Below are positions 33,750 through 42,516 of a stretch of DNA of 64,000 nt, in pieces. This stretch comes from JBBROS01 sp038229135 (GTDB lineage Bacteria; Pseudomonadota; Alphaproteobacteria; Acetobacterales; Acetobacteraceae), in the NCBI GenBank assembly GCA_038229135.1, contig JBBROS010000002.1, positions 97,010 to 161,009 on the forward strand, read 5' to 3'. Both the position numbers and the translations under genes were made by a program. Each line of letters opens with the position of its first letter. Within the stretch, counting starts at the first letter, position 1. The notes beneath the pieces were generated by a model. It was not told the origin of the DNA and searched no databases. It was given only the letters and a program-made list of their open reading frames with translations.

Positions 33750-34471
33750 CGGAAACTGTCCTTCTGGGAGCGGAGCTTGGCGAAGGTGGCGGCGTCGGGC
33801 GCGCGAAGGAAAGGGTTGGCGGCGCGCTCCTCGTCCAGCCTCGAGGGGATCGTGGGCTGACCTGCGGCGCGGAGGCGGTCGATCTCGCGGGCGCGGGCCT
33901 GCAGGGCCTGGTTGCCGGGATCGACGCTGAGGGCGAAGCGGGCGTTGGACTGGGTGTATTCGTGGCCGCAGCAGACGAGCGTGTCGCCCGGGAGGGCGGC
34001 GAGCTTGCGGAGGCTGTGGAACATGACCTCCGGCGGATCCTCGGACAGGCGACCACAGCCGAGGCTGAAGAGGGTGTCGGCGCAGAGCAGCACGGCGCCG
34101 TCCTCGGCGTAGTAGGAGATGTGGCCGCGGCAATGGCCGGGCGTGTCGATGACGCGGAGGTGGGCCTGGCCGAGTGTCACGGTGTCGCCTTCGTGGACGG
34201 CCTGGTCGAGCTTGGGCAGGCGATGCGCGTCGGAGACGGCGCCGACCACCTTGGCGCCGTAGCGGGCACGGATTTGCTCAACGGCGCCGATGTGGTCGTG
34301 GTGGTGGTGGGTGATGAGGATGAGGCCGAGCTTGCCGCCGGCCGCATCGATGGCGGCGGCGGTGGCGGCTTCGTCGGCCGGGTCCACGAAGCCGGTGGCG
34401 CCCGTGGCGGTGTCGGTGAGGAGCCAGGCGTAGTTGTCGGACAGCATGGGAATGGCGCGTGCCGTGAGCAT
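33746..34471 (-). CDS. gloB: Hydroxyacylglutathione hydrolase (glyoxalase II)
   Basis: 241 residues. Metallo-beta-lactamase fold with the dinuclear metal motif THHHHDHIGA near residue 54, DTPGHCRGHI, CADTLFSLGCGR and the C-terminal CCGHEYTQSNARFAL. Hydrolyses S-D-lactoylglutathione to lactate and glutathione in methylglyoxal detoxification. Operon with the GST gene downstream; divergent from the methyltransferase. Confidence 0.94.
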   Translation of the reverse strand: MLTARAIPMLSDNYAWLLTDTATGATGFVDPADEAATAAAIDAAGGKLGLILITHHHHDHIGAVEQIRARYGAKVVGAVSDAHRLPKLDQAVHEGDTVTLGQAHLRVIDTPGHCRGHISYYAEDGAVLLCADTLFSLGCGRLSEDPPEVMFHSLRKLAALPGDTLVCCGHEYTQSNARFALSVDPGNQALQARAREIDRLRAAGQPTIPSRLDEERAANPFLRAPDAATFAKLRSQKDSFR

Positions 34472-34585
34472 CGTGGGCCTTTGCGAAGCGGGGGCGTGGG
34501 GTTTGGCCGCGGAGCCTGCCTTCGCCGGGGCGGCGGCGCAAGCTCGGGTGTGGTAGAATTGGGGACGGAGGCGGGAACGGGGGCG

Positions 34586-35293
34586 ATGACGGCGGACGCG
34601 CACATGACGGCCCGGTTCTACGGCACCCCGCGGGGCGCCGTGGCGTGCGAGCTGGTGCGGCGGCGGCTGAAGCTGTGCTGGCCGGCGCTGGACGGGCTCT
34701 CGGTGTTGGGGCTGGGCTATGCACCGCCCTATTTGCGCGGCTGGACGGCCGAGGCTGCGCGCAGCGTGTGTGCCGTGCCGGCGCAGGTAGGTGCGGTACG
34801 GTGGCCGACGATCAGCGGCAACATGACGTGCACGACGGAGGAGGACGCCCTGCCCTTCCCCGACCTGGTGTTCGACCGGATCCTGCTCGTGCACGGGCTG
34901 GAGGCGGCGGAGAACGCGCGAGGGCTGTTGCGCGAGGTGTGGCGGGTGCTGAAGGACGATGGGCGGCTGCTCGTGGTGGCGCCGAACCGGCGCGGGCTCT
35001 GGGCGCATGTGGAGAGCACGCCGTTCGGGCATGGGCAGCCCTACTCGCCGGGGCAGATCGGCCGGCTGCTGGCGGGGAGCCTGTTCCGGGTGGAGCGGCG
35101 GGACACGGCGCTTTTCCTGCCGCCGGTTCGGGCCGGGGTGCTGCTGCGCAGCGCCGAAGCGTGGGAGGTGGGCGGACGGTGGCTCGCGCCACATCTGGCG
35201 GGCGTCACGATCACGGAAGCCGTCAAGGACGTGTATGCCGCCATGCCGGTGCGGGCGGTGCGGCGGCGGGTGGTGTTCGGGCGGGCGGCGTGA
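34586..35293 (+). CDS. Class I SAM-dependent methyltransferase
   Basis: 235 residues. Type 11 methyltransferase features: LSVLGLGYAPPYL as the SAM-binding motif near residue 38, EEDALPFPDLVFDRILLVHGLE near 85 and LREVWRVLKDDGRLLVVAPNRRGLW near 115. Members next to gloB are common in alphaproteobacteria, substrate unknown. The start at 34586 was preferred to distal in-frame codons that run antisense to gloB. Confidence 0.85.
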   Translation: MTADAHMTARFYGTPRGAVACELVRRRLKLCWPALDGLSVLGLGYAPPYLRGWTAEAARSVCAVPAQVGAVRWPTISGNMTCTTEEDALPFPDLVFDRILLVHGLEAAENARGLLREVWRVLKDDGRLLVVAPNRRGLWAHVESTPFGHGQPYSPGQIGRLLAGSLFRVERRDTALFLPPVRAGVLLRSAEAWEVGGRWLAPHLAGVTITEAVKDVYAAMPVRAVRRRVVFGRAA

Positions 35294-35418
35294 TGGGGCC
35301 CGGGCGGCAGAGGCTCGGAGTGGACGGGCTTTGCCCAGCCTAGACCGCGTCCGGCCCGAAGTGAGCCGGCGAGGTGCGATCCAGGGTTGCTCGATGAGGG
35401 CGACTCACGCCTCGCGCT

Positions 35419-37530
35419 CTAGCGGGTCGGGGCCATGGCTTCGGAGGGGGCGCGCTCCACCCGGTTCCGGCCGGCCGCCTTGGCGCGATAGAGCGCGGCA
35501 TCGGCTGCCTCGATCAGTTCGGCCGGCCCGGAGTCCCCGCCTTCCGGGGTGGTGCAGGCAATGCCGATGCTGACCGAGACGCGTCCGGCCGGGTTGCCCT
35601 CGTGCGGGATCGCGAGGTCCGCGAGGGCGGCCTGCAGCCCGTCGGCGAAGGCGTGCGCGCCGACGATGTCGGTATCGGGCAACAGGACGGCGAACTCCTC
35701 CCCGCCATAGCGGGCCGGAAGGTCGGCCGGGCGACGGGCCTGGGCGACGAGGGCGGCGGCGATGCGCTGCAGGCAGGAATCGCCGCCGAGGTGGCCATAC
35801 GCGTCGTTGAAGCGCTTGAAGTGGTCCACGTCGAGCATGACGAGGGCGAGGCTGCCGTTTTGCCGCAGGGCGCGGCGGTATTCCTGGCCCAGAGCCTCGT
35901 CGAAGCGGCGACGGTTCGCGACCCCGGTCAGGCCGTCCTGCCAGGCGAGGACGCGCAGGCGCCGGTTGGCCTGGCCCAGCTGCTCCTCGAGCGCCTTGTG
36001 GTTCGTCACGTCCCGCGCCACCAGGACGAAGCCGCTGTCGTCGGGCAGGCGCCGGGCGCTGCCCTCGACCCAGATGGTCTGCCCACCGCGGCGCATGGCC
36101 CGGTAGATGATGCGGACCGTGGCGCGGTGCTCGTGCATCATCGCCGTGATGGCCTCCAGCACCTGGGGCCAGTCTTCCGGGCAGACGAACTCGGCGTAAT
36201 GCGTGCCGACCATCTCCTCGGGCGCGTAGCCGAGAACCTCCTGACTGGCGGGCGAGACATACAGCCGGTGCAGATCCGGCGAGAATCGCGTGATGATGTC
36301 GTTGGAGGCACTGGCCAACAGAAGATGCTGATCCACGCTCGCCTGTAGCCGCGCCTGCATGGCAGCGATGCGCTCGTCCCGTGTGCGGAGCCGGCGGGCC
36401 ATCGCGATGAAGGCGATGACGAGCACCCTCAGCTCCCGCGCGGAGCCCCGCGGCAGGCGCGGCGGCACGACAAGGTCGCCCGAGCCGATGGCGGAGGCGG
36501 CGGCGACGATCTCGTCGAGCGGCCCCAAGATGGTGCGCTGCGCCGAGAGGAAGCTGCACGCGATGGCGAGCACGAGCACGATGAGGCCGAACACGAGCGC
36601 CACCATGATCCGGAGCGCCACGATGGCATGCACCTCCGCCACGTCCACGCCCACGGCCAGCAGCAGCGCGCCCTGCCCCGCCGGAAGCGCGGCGTAACCG
36701 TAGAGCCGGTCGATCGCCGCGCCATCCGGGCCCATGACGGTCGCCGTGATCGTGCCGCCTTCGGGCTTGGCGCGGAAGGCGGCGAGCACGGGGTGGAAGG
36801 GCGCCTGCTCGGACGCGGGCAGGTAGGTGCCGCCGGCGTATCGCGCGAGGACGGTGCTGTCCCGGGTGTCGATCACCTCGGCCATGTCCTGCGCTTCGGT
36901 CTGTGGGCTATACTTCCTAGCAAACCATTCGATCGGCATCGTGACGATCAGCACGCCTGCCGGCTCCTCGATGCCGGGCCGATACACGGCCAGGGCGGCG
37001 AAGATGCCGGGCAGGCCGGTGGGGCGGCCGACGACGAGGCGGCTCAAGGTGACGGCCGCACCGCGCGGGGCGTTCAAGGCGGTCTTGAAGTAGGCGCGGT
37101 CCGACGCGTCGAGCCCGACGGCAGCCGGGTTGCTGGAGCAGTGCACGGCGCCGGTCGGATCGGCAAAGCTGATGGCGTTGAACTGCGGCGCGTTTTTGAC
37201 GACCCTCTGCACGACGGCGCTGCATCGCTCCGGGCTGGCCGTGATCTCCGGGATGCTCGAAAGGACCCGGAGCACGTTGCCCGCCTCGGATAGCGCATTG
37301 TCCTGCTGTTCGGCGGCGAGGCGTGCGATCGCGACCACCCGGTCCTGCTCGCGCTGCATCAGATGGCGGCTGTCGAGCACGCCGGAGACGACGAGCAGCA
37401 CCAGCATGGGCAGCGTCGCAGTGAGGATCAGGAGCAGGAGCCGGACCCACAGCGAGTTCGGCCCCAACGATGCTCCGCGGCCATGCAGGTCGGACGGCTG
37501 AGAGGGAATGGTGACGACTCGGGACGGCAT
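35419..37530 (-). CDS. Membrane diguanylate cyclase with periplasmic sensor, HAMP, PAS and GGDEF domains
   Basis: 703 residues. TM1 near 35-55, a periplasmic Cache-type domain about 60-305, TM2 near 310-335, HAMP to about 390, PAS about 400-525 (FVCPEDWPQVLEAI), and GGDEF about 540-695 with DGLTGVANRRRFDEAL and the active-site loop RYGGEEFAVLLP. An I-site RxxD is not evident before the loop, so product inhibition may be absent. Makes cyclic di-GMP. Start at MPSRVVT. A receiver-only regulator lies 35 bases upstream on the same strand. Confidence 0.92.
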   Translation of the reverse strand: MPSRVVTIPSQPSDLHGRGASLGPNSLWVRLLLLILTATLPMLVLLVVSGVLDSRHLMQREQDRVVAIARLAAEQQDNALSEAGNVLRVLSSIPEITASPERCSAVVQRVVKNAPQFNAISFADPTGAVHCSSNPAAVGLDASDRAYFKTALNAPRGAAVTLSRLVVGRPTGLPGIFAALAVYRPGIEEPAGVLIVTMPIEWFARKYSPQTEAQDMAEVIDTRDSTVLARYAGGTYLPASEQAPFHPVLAAFRAKPEGGTITATVMGPDGAAIDRLYGYAALPAGQGALLLAVGVDVAEVHAIVALRIMVALVFGLIVLVLAIACSFLSAQRTILGPLDEIVAAASAIGSGDLVVPPRLPRGSARELRVLVIAFIAMARRLRTRDERIAAMQARLQASVDQHLLLASASNDIITRFSPDLHRLYVSPASQEVLGYAPEEMVGTHYAEFVCPEDWPQVLEAITAMMHEHRATVRIIYRAMRRGGQTIWVEGSARRLPDDSGFVLVARDVTNHKALEEQLGQANRRLRVLAWQDGLTGVANRRRFDEALGQEYRRALRQNGSLALVMLDVDHFKRFNDAYGHLGGDSCLQRIAAALVAQARRPADLPARYGGEEFAVLLPDTDIVGAHAFADGLQAALADLAIPHEGNPAGRVSVSIGIACTTPEGGDSGPAELIEAADAALYRAKAAGRNRVERAPSEAMAPTR

Positions 37531-37565
37531 GCTGCGGAGAATGCGCTGGAAGCTGTTGCCAAAAA

Positions 37566-37982
37566 TTAAACGCCGGGTTGGGGGCCTGCAGGACCGCCGG
37601 CCGGAGCAGCGGTGAGGCGGTCGAGTTCGCGCAGGAGTTGCTCGCCGCCGAACGGCTTGCCGAAGGCCGCGGTGGGGGGCGCGAGCGCGGCCGCGCACTG
37701 GTGCACGTCCGCCCGGCCCGAGACGAACACCACCGGGAGGCTCGGCTGCAGCTCGCGCGCATGCTGCGCCAAACCCCAGCCGTCGATCTGACCCGGCATC
37801 GTGAGGTCGGTGAGCAGCAGTTCGAACCGTGGTCCCTCGGCCAGCAGGATGGCCGCCTCGTCAGCGGTGCACGTGGCCGTCACGTCATAGCCGGCGTCGC
37901 TGAGCAGTTCGGCCAAGGCCTCCCGCATCACGGCATCGTCCTCGACGAGGAGAACCCTGCATTCCGTTCGCGCGTCGGCCAC
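37566..37982 (-). CDS. Receiver-only response regulator
   Basis: 138 residues consisting of one REC domain: acidic pair LLVEDDAVMREAL near residue 12, phospho-acceptor Asp in LLLTDLTMPG near 58, VVFVSGRADVH and the conserved Lys in FGKPFGG. No output domain. GTG 37982 is the only start at the domain edge. No histidine kinase is in the window. It lies just upstream of the diguanylate cyclase gene and could be co-transcribed. Confidence 0.9.
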   Translation of the reverse strand: MADARTECRVLLVEDDAVMREALAELLSDAGYDVTATCTADEAAILLAEGPRFELLLTDLTMPGQIDGWGLAQHARELQPSLPVVFVSGRADVHQCAAALAPPTAAFGKPFGGEQLLRELDRLTAAPAGGPAGPQPGV

Positions 37983-38119
37983 TCTACCCCCGGTCCGGCG
38001 CGGCTCCGTCCGCGTTGCGGTGCAACGTGGCGATGGCCGTCGAGTTTGCGCGCTGGATTCGGCAGGCCTCTGCCGGCGGGTGGTTGACGATGGGGCAATT
38101 GTCGGGCGAGGGGTGGCGC

Positions 38120-39499
38120 GTGCTGTTCAACTCGCAACTCTTCGTCCTCGGGTTCCTGCCGGCCGTGCTGCTCGCCTTCCACGCGGCGCGGGGGGCGGCG
38201 GCACGGCAGGCGGTGCTCGTGGCCGCATCGCTGCTGTTCTACGGCGGGTGGGACTGGCGTTTCGTCCCTGCGCTGGCCGGGCTCACGTTGGCGAACTGGC
38301 TCCTGGTGCAGGGGTGGGCGCGGCGGCGGCACGATGCGTGGCTGGTGGCGGGGGTGGCGCTGAACCTGGGCGTGCTCGGGGTGTGCAAGTACGCGAACTT
38401 CCTGGGCGCGAACCTGGCCGCGATGGCCGGGCAGGAGTGGGAGGCGCTGCCCATCATCCTGCCGCTTGGGGTCAGCTTCTTCACCTTCCAGAAGATTTCC
38501 TACCTGGTCGACCTGCGACGCGGGGACCGGCACGTGTACGGGCTGCTCGGGTTTTCGGCCTTCGTGATGTTCTTCCCGCAGCTCATCGCCGGGCCGCTGG
38601 TGCGGCACAACGAGCTGGTGCCGCAGCTGGCGGGGCTGGGGCGGCGCGACACGTGGGAAAGCCTCGGGCGCGGGGCACTGCTGTTCACCATCGGGTTCGC
38701 GAAGAAGGTCGGCATCGCGGACACTGCGGCGCTGGTGTGCGACCCGGTGTTCGCGCAGGCGGCGGCGGGGCCTGTGCAGGGGGCAGCGGCGTGGGCCGGG
38801 GCGTGGGCCTACGCGGTGCAGATCCTGTTCGACTTCTCGGGCTATTCGGACATGGCGATCGGGCTCGCGCTGATGTTCGGGCTGAGGCTGCCGTTCAACT
38901 TCGATGCGCCCTACCGGGCCACCAGCGTGCGGGATTTCTGGCGGCGGTGGCACATGACGCTGAGCCGATTCCTGCGGGACTACGTTTATGTGCCGCTGGG
39001 GGGCAATGGCCGGAGTTCCGGGGGCGGCGGCTTCACGCAGGCGCGCAACGTGGTGCTGACGATGCTGCTGGGGGGTCTGTGGCACGGGGCGGCCTGGACG
39101 TTCGTGGCCTGGGGCGGGGTGCACGGGCTGGCGCTGGCGGCCAACGGGGCGTGGGCGCGGTCGGGGCGGGCGATGCCAACCGTCGCGGGCTGGGCCCTGA
39201 CGCTGCTGTTCGTGGTGCTGGCCTGGGTGCTGTTCCGCGCACCCGATTTCGGGACGGCATTGCGCATGTATGCGGGGCTGGCCGGGCTGGAGGGCTGGGG
39301 GCGGGTGCGGCTGCCCGAGGGTTGGGTGTTGGCCGCAGGCGCGGCCTTGGCGCTGGTCGGGCCCACGAGCCAGGTGGTGGCGCTGGAGCGGCTCGCGCCG
39401 CGGCGCAGGGTGGCTGTGGCGGCGGGGCTCGCGTTGGCAGGCCTGCTGCTGCTGGCGGGCGGACGCGTGCCGAACGAGTTCATCTATTTCCAGTTCTGA
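38120..39499 (+). CDS. MBOAT-family O-acyltransferase (AlgI-like)
   Basis: 459 residues, polytopic. MBOAT features: LFNSQLFVLGFLPAVLL at the N-terminus, QILFDFSGYSDMAIGLA near 235, FNFDAPYRATSVRDFWRRWH near 265, and the catalytic His in LGGLWHGAAWTFVAWG near 320. Transfers acetyl groups across the membrane to an exopolysaccharide with a partner such as AlgJ/X. GTG 38120 begins the usual LFNS motif; ATG 38090 is the alternative. The partner candidate follows directly. Confidence 0.87.
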   Translation: MLFNSQLFVLGFLPAVLLAFHAARGAAARQAVLVAASLLFYGGWDWRFVPALAGLTLANWLLVQGWARRRHDAWLVAGVALNLGVLGVCKYANFLGANLAAMAGQEWEALPIILPLGVSFFTFQKISYLVDLRRGDRHVYGLLGFSAFVMFFPQLIAGPLVRHNELVPQLAGLGRRDTWESLGRGALLFTIGFAKKVGIADTAALVCDPVFAQAAAGPVQGAAAWAGAWAYAVQILFDFSGYSDMAIGLALMFGLRLPFNFDAPYRATSVRDFWRRWHMTLSRFLRDYVYVPLGGNGRSSGGGGFTQARNVVLTMLLGGLWHGAAWTFVAWGGVHGLALAANGAWARSGRAMPTVAGWALTLLFVVLAWVLFRAPDFGTALRMYAGLAGLEGWGRVRLPEGWVLAAGAALALVGPTSQVVALERLAPRRRVAVAAGLALAGLLLLAGGRVPNEFIYFQF

Positions 39500-40502
39500 C
39501 GCGCCCGGCCGGGATTGGGCCGCGTTCGCGCGCGCCTTCGCCGCCGCCGGGGTCGGTCTGGCGGCCGTGCTGTATGCGTTCGTGGCGGTCGTGGACCCAT
39601 GGGATACGCTCCCCCTGTCGCCGCCCCTGCCCCGGGTGCCGATCAGCGGCAATGCGCGCTTCTCCATGCCGGCCCTGGCCCGGAGCCCGCGGTTCGACGC
39701 GGCCGTGGTCGGCACCTCGACCGCGCGCCTGCTGCAGCCGGCTGCGCTCGACCCGGCGTTCGGCGCACGGTTCGTGAACCTGTCCATGAACAGCGCCACA
39801 CCCTGGGAGCAGACGCAGATCCTCGGGGTGTTCCTCCGCGCACACCCGGCCCCGCGCGCAGTGCTCGTCAGCATCGACCAGGCCTGGTGCGCAGGCACTG
39901 CGGACCGCCTCACGCCCCGGCCCTTCCCCGAGTGGATGTATGGGGCCAGCCTCTGGCCGGCCTATCGCCACATGCTCACGCCCTTCGCGGTGCAGGAGGC
40001 GGCGAACCAGCTCTGGACGGTGCTCGGCTTCAAGCGCCCCCGCTACGGGCTGGACGGCTACACGCGCTTCGTGCCCGACGATGCGGCGTGGGACGCGGCC
40101 CGGGTGGACGCCGCCTTCGCCCGCTGGGCCGCCGTCGACGCGGCCCCCGCCAGGCCGGATGACTCGATCGCGCTGCCCGCGCTCGAGTTGCTGGCCCCGC
40201 TGCTCCGCACCCTCCCGCCCGGCACGCGCGTGGTGCTGTTCTTGCCGCCGCTTCATGTGTCCCAGCACGGCCCCACAGGCTCCCGCGCGGCGGCGCGCTG
40301 GGCGGCATGCAAGCAGGAGGCGGCGGGCATCGCGCGGGCGCACGGGGCGGAGCTGGTGGACTTCCTGTGGGCGAACGCACTGACGGAAAGCCGCACGAAC
40401 TTCTGGGATCCGCTGCACTACCGCGAGGCCGTGGCGGCGCGGGTAGTGGCTGGCCTGGCCGGGCCGACCCCGGATGCACGTCGGCTCGTCCCTCTCCCAT
40501 GA
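39486..40502 (+). CDS. AlgX/AlgJ-like (SGNH-type) membrane-anchored protein
   Basis: About 338 residues from ATT 39486. A TM helix (about 12-35, GVGLAAVLYAFVAVVDPW) is followed by an exported domain with VVGTSTARLL near 75 and a C-terminal WDPLHYREAVAARVV with the Asp-x-x-His pair of SGNH hydrolases. Likely partner of the MBOAT protein in polysaccharide acetylation (inference). No ATG, GTG or TTG lies at a sensible site: GTG 39567 would cut the helix, and ATG 39270 lies far inside the MBOAT gene, so the start is unresolved. Confidence 0.7.
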   Translation: MSSSDAPGRDWAAFARAFAAAGVGLAAVLYAFVAVVDPWDTLPLSPPLPRVPISGNARFSMPALARSPRFDAAVVGTSTARLLQPAALDPAFGARFVNLSMNSATPWEQTQILGVFLRAHPAPRAVLVSIDQAWCAGTADRLTPRPFPEWMYGASLWPAYRHMLTPFAVQEAANQLWTVLGFKRPRYGLDGYTRFVPDDAAWDAARVDAAFARWAAVDAAPARPDDSIALPALELLAPLLRTLPPGTRVVLFLPPLHVSQHGPTGSRAAARWAACKQEAAGIARAHGAELVDFLWANALTESRTNFWDPLHYREAVAARVVAGLAGPTPDARRLVPLP

Positions 40503-40540
40503 TGGTTGCGGCGCGGCGGGGCGGTCCTTTATGTCTGGCC

Positions 40541-41251
40541 ATGGCCGCCACCAAGACCGAATCCGTGCTGCTCCCGCACGGCCCCACGCAGGTGCACTGG
40601 CGCCGCAGCGCGCGGGCCCGGCGCATCAGCCTGCGGATCGACGCGCGGGAGGGTAGCGTGATCGTCACGCTGCCGGCACGGTCGTTGACCGGCACCACGG
40701 AGGCGGCCGGGCGCGCGCTGCTGATGAACCATGCCGGCTGGGTGGCCGAGCGCCTGGCCCGGTTGCCGCAGCCGGTGGTGATCGAGGATGGCGCAACGGT
40801 GCCGATCGACGGCGCGCCGGTCCAGGTGCGCCACGCCCCCGGCCTGCGCGGGATGCGTCGCGAGGGCGACACGTTGCTGGTGGGCGGCGAACCCGAGTTC
40901 CTGGGCCGCCGCGTCATCGACCACCTTCGCGCTGAGGCCCGCCAGCGCCTGGCCGCCGCCGCCGTGGCCAAGGCGCAGTCCGCCGGCCTCCGCGCCCGGA
41001 GCGTGGTGGTGAAGGACACGCGCACCCGCTGGGGCAGCTGCACCGCCAACGGCACGCTCATGTTCAGCTGGCGCCTGCTGATGGCGCCTCCGGAGGTCCA
41101 GGATTACGTGGTGGCGCACGAGGTGGCGCACCTGCGGCACATGGACCACAGCCCGCGCTTCTGGGCGCTGGTCGCCGAGCTCACGCCCTACCGCGCCGCG
41201 GCCACGCGCTGGCTGGAGCGGGGCGGCGCCGGGCTGATGCGGATCGGGTGA
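40541..41251 (+). CDS. YgjP-type zinc metallopeptidase (SprT/DUF45 family)
   Basis: 236 residues. Metal-binding HEVAHLRHMDHSPRFW near residue 190 (HExxH plus downstream His), preceded by the hallmark DTRTRWGSCTANGTLMFSWRLL. Cytoplasmic. Relatives are annotated as M48-like metal-dependent hydrolases with unknown substrates. ATG 40541 chosen by family alignment; ATG 40499, overlapping the upstream stop, is also possible. Confidence 0.87.
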   Translation: MAATKTESVLLPHGPTQVHWRRSARARRISLRIDAREGSVIVTLPARSLTGTTEAAGRALLMNHAGWVAERLARLPQPVVIEDGATVPIDGAPVQVRHAPGLRGMRREGDTLLVGGEPEFLGRRVIDHLRAEARQRLAAAAVAKAQSAGLRARSVVVKDTRTRWGSCTANGTLMFSWRLLMAPPEVQDYVVAHEVAHLRHMDHSPRFWALVAELTPYRAAATRWLERGGAGLMRIG

Positions 41252-42516
41252 GCCCCCCACGCCTATGGGCCGACCCGGCGTTCCGCGCCGTCGCCTTCTC
41301 GAACATCCTGCAGCGCTTTGCCATGAGCGCGCTGCGGGTGCTGCTCGGCTACCAGGTGTTCAGCCTGACGCGGAACCCGATGGACCTCGCCTGGCTCGGC
41401 CTGGTCGAGGCCATACCGGGGATCGGCCTCGTGCTGTATGGAGGCCACGTGGCGGACCGGCACGACCGGCGCGCGGTGCTACTGCTGGCAGCGGGCGCCA
41501 TGGCGGCGCTGGCGGGCCTGGCGGCCTGGGCCTCGGTGGCGCTCGTGGGCCAGGTGTGGCCGCTCTTCGGCATCGCGTTCCTGATCGGCGCGGCAGGGGC
41601 CTTCGAGGACCCGGCTGCGGCCGGGCTCGAGGCGCAGGTGGTCCCGCTGCAAGCGCTCGTGCGTGGCACGGCGGTGCTCGCCACGTCCGGCCGGCTCGCG
41701 ATGGTGGCAGGCCCCGCACTGGGCGGCCTGCTCTACGACGCGGCTGGGCCGGGCCTCACCTACGCGTTGCTGGCGGCGCTGTTCGCTGCTTCGCTTGTGG
41801 CATTGCTGCCGGTCCCCTCCGTTCGCCCGGAAGCGCATACGGACGAGCAGGGTACCTGGGCGCGCATCATGGACGGCGTGCGCTACACGCTGCGGGACCA
41901 GCTGCTGCTCGGCTCCATGCTGCTCGACCTGTTCGCGGTCTTCTTCGGCGGCGCCACGGCGCTACTCCCGGCGGTCGCGACCGAGATCCTGCACGTGGGC
42001 TCCTCCGGGTTCGGCGTGCTGCGCGCGGCCCCGGCCTGCGGCTCGCTGCTCGCGGCCATGGCGGCGCCCTATGTGCTCCCGCAGCACCGCGCCGGGCTCG
42101 CGCTGCTCTGGGTCATCGGCGGGTTCGGGGCGGCGATCGTCGTGTTCGGGCTTTCCACGTCGCTCTACCTGTCGGTCGCCGCGCTGTTCGTGGCCGGTCT
42201 TTGCGACGGGTTGAGCGTGGTCATCCGCCGCGCAATCCTGCGCCTTGCGTCGCCCGAAGCCATGCGCGGGCGGATCGCGGCGATGAAGGCGGTTTTCGTG
42301 GGCAGCAGCAACGAGCTGGGCGCCGTGGAAAGCGGGGTGGCCGCAAGCCTGATCGGCGTGGGTCCCGCCATCTGGGCCGGAGGGATTGTCACGATCGGGA
42401 TCGTGCTGGCCACCGCCGCACTCGCCCCACGCCTGCGCCGGCTGAACCTCGTGGCGCTCACCGCAGCTCCAGCGCCACCTCCCGAAACAGGCGCGCCGGC
42501 AGTCCCCCGCCCGTGA
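41248..42516 (+). CDS. MFS transporter (EntS-like)
   Basis: 422 residues, about 11-12 helices. MFS motif A appears as GGHVADRHDRRAVLLL near residue 65, and a second-half LASPEAMRGRIAAMKAVFVGSSNELGAVESG is typical of the enterobactin-exporter-like group (MFS_3). Substrate unknown. GTG 41248 overlaps the metallopeptidase stop. Its 3' end overlaps the convergent PBP1A gene by 59 bases. Confidence 0.86.
   Translation: MSPPRLWADPAFRAVAFSNILQRFAMSALRVLLGYQVFSLTRNPMDLAWLGLVEAIPGIGLVLYGGHVADRHDRRAVLLLAAGAMAALAGLAAWASVALVGQVWPLFGIAFLIGAAGAFEDPAAAGLEAQVVPLQALVRGTAVLATSGRLAMVAGPALGGLLYDAAGPGLTYALLAALFAASLVALLPVPSVRPEAHTDEQGTWARIMDGVRYTLRDQLLLGSMLLDLFAVFFGGATALLPAVATEILHVGSSGFGVLRAAPACGSLLAAMAAPYVLPQHRAGLALLWVIGGFGAAIVVFGLSTSLYLSVAALFVAGLCDGLSVVIRRAILRLASPEAMRGRIAAMKAVFVGSSNELGAVESGVAASLIGVGPAIWAGGIVTIGIVLATAALAPRLRRLNLVALTAAPAPPPETGAPAVPRP

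Noticed and set aside
32973..33860. A frame beginning with a hydrophobic stretch (VPPFILARLVVALVV) after the EamA gene
   Set aside because: The hydrophobic start is short, runs through a palindromic repeat and then antisense to the GST gene. A small membrane peptide cannot be excluded but is not supported.
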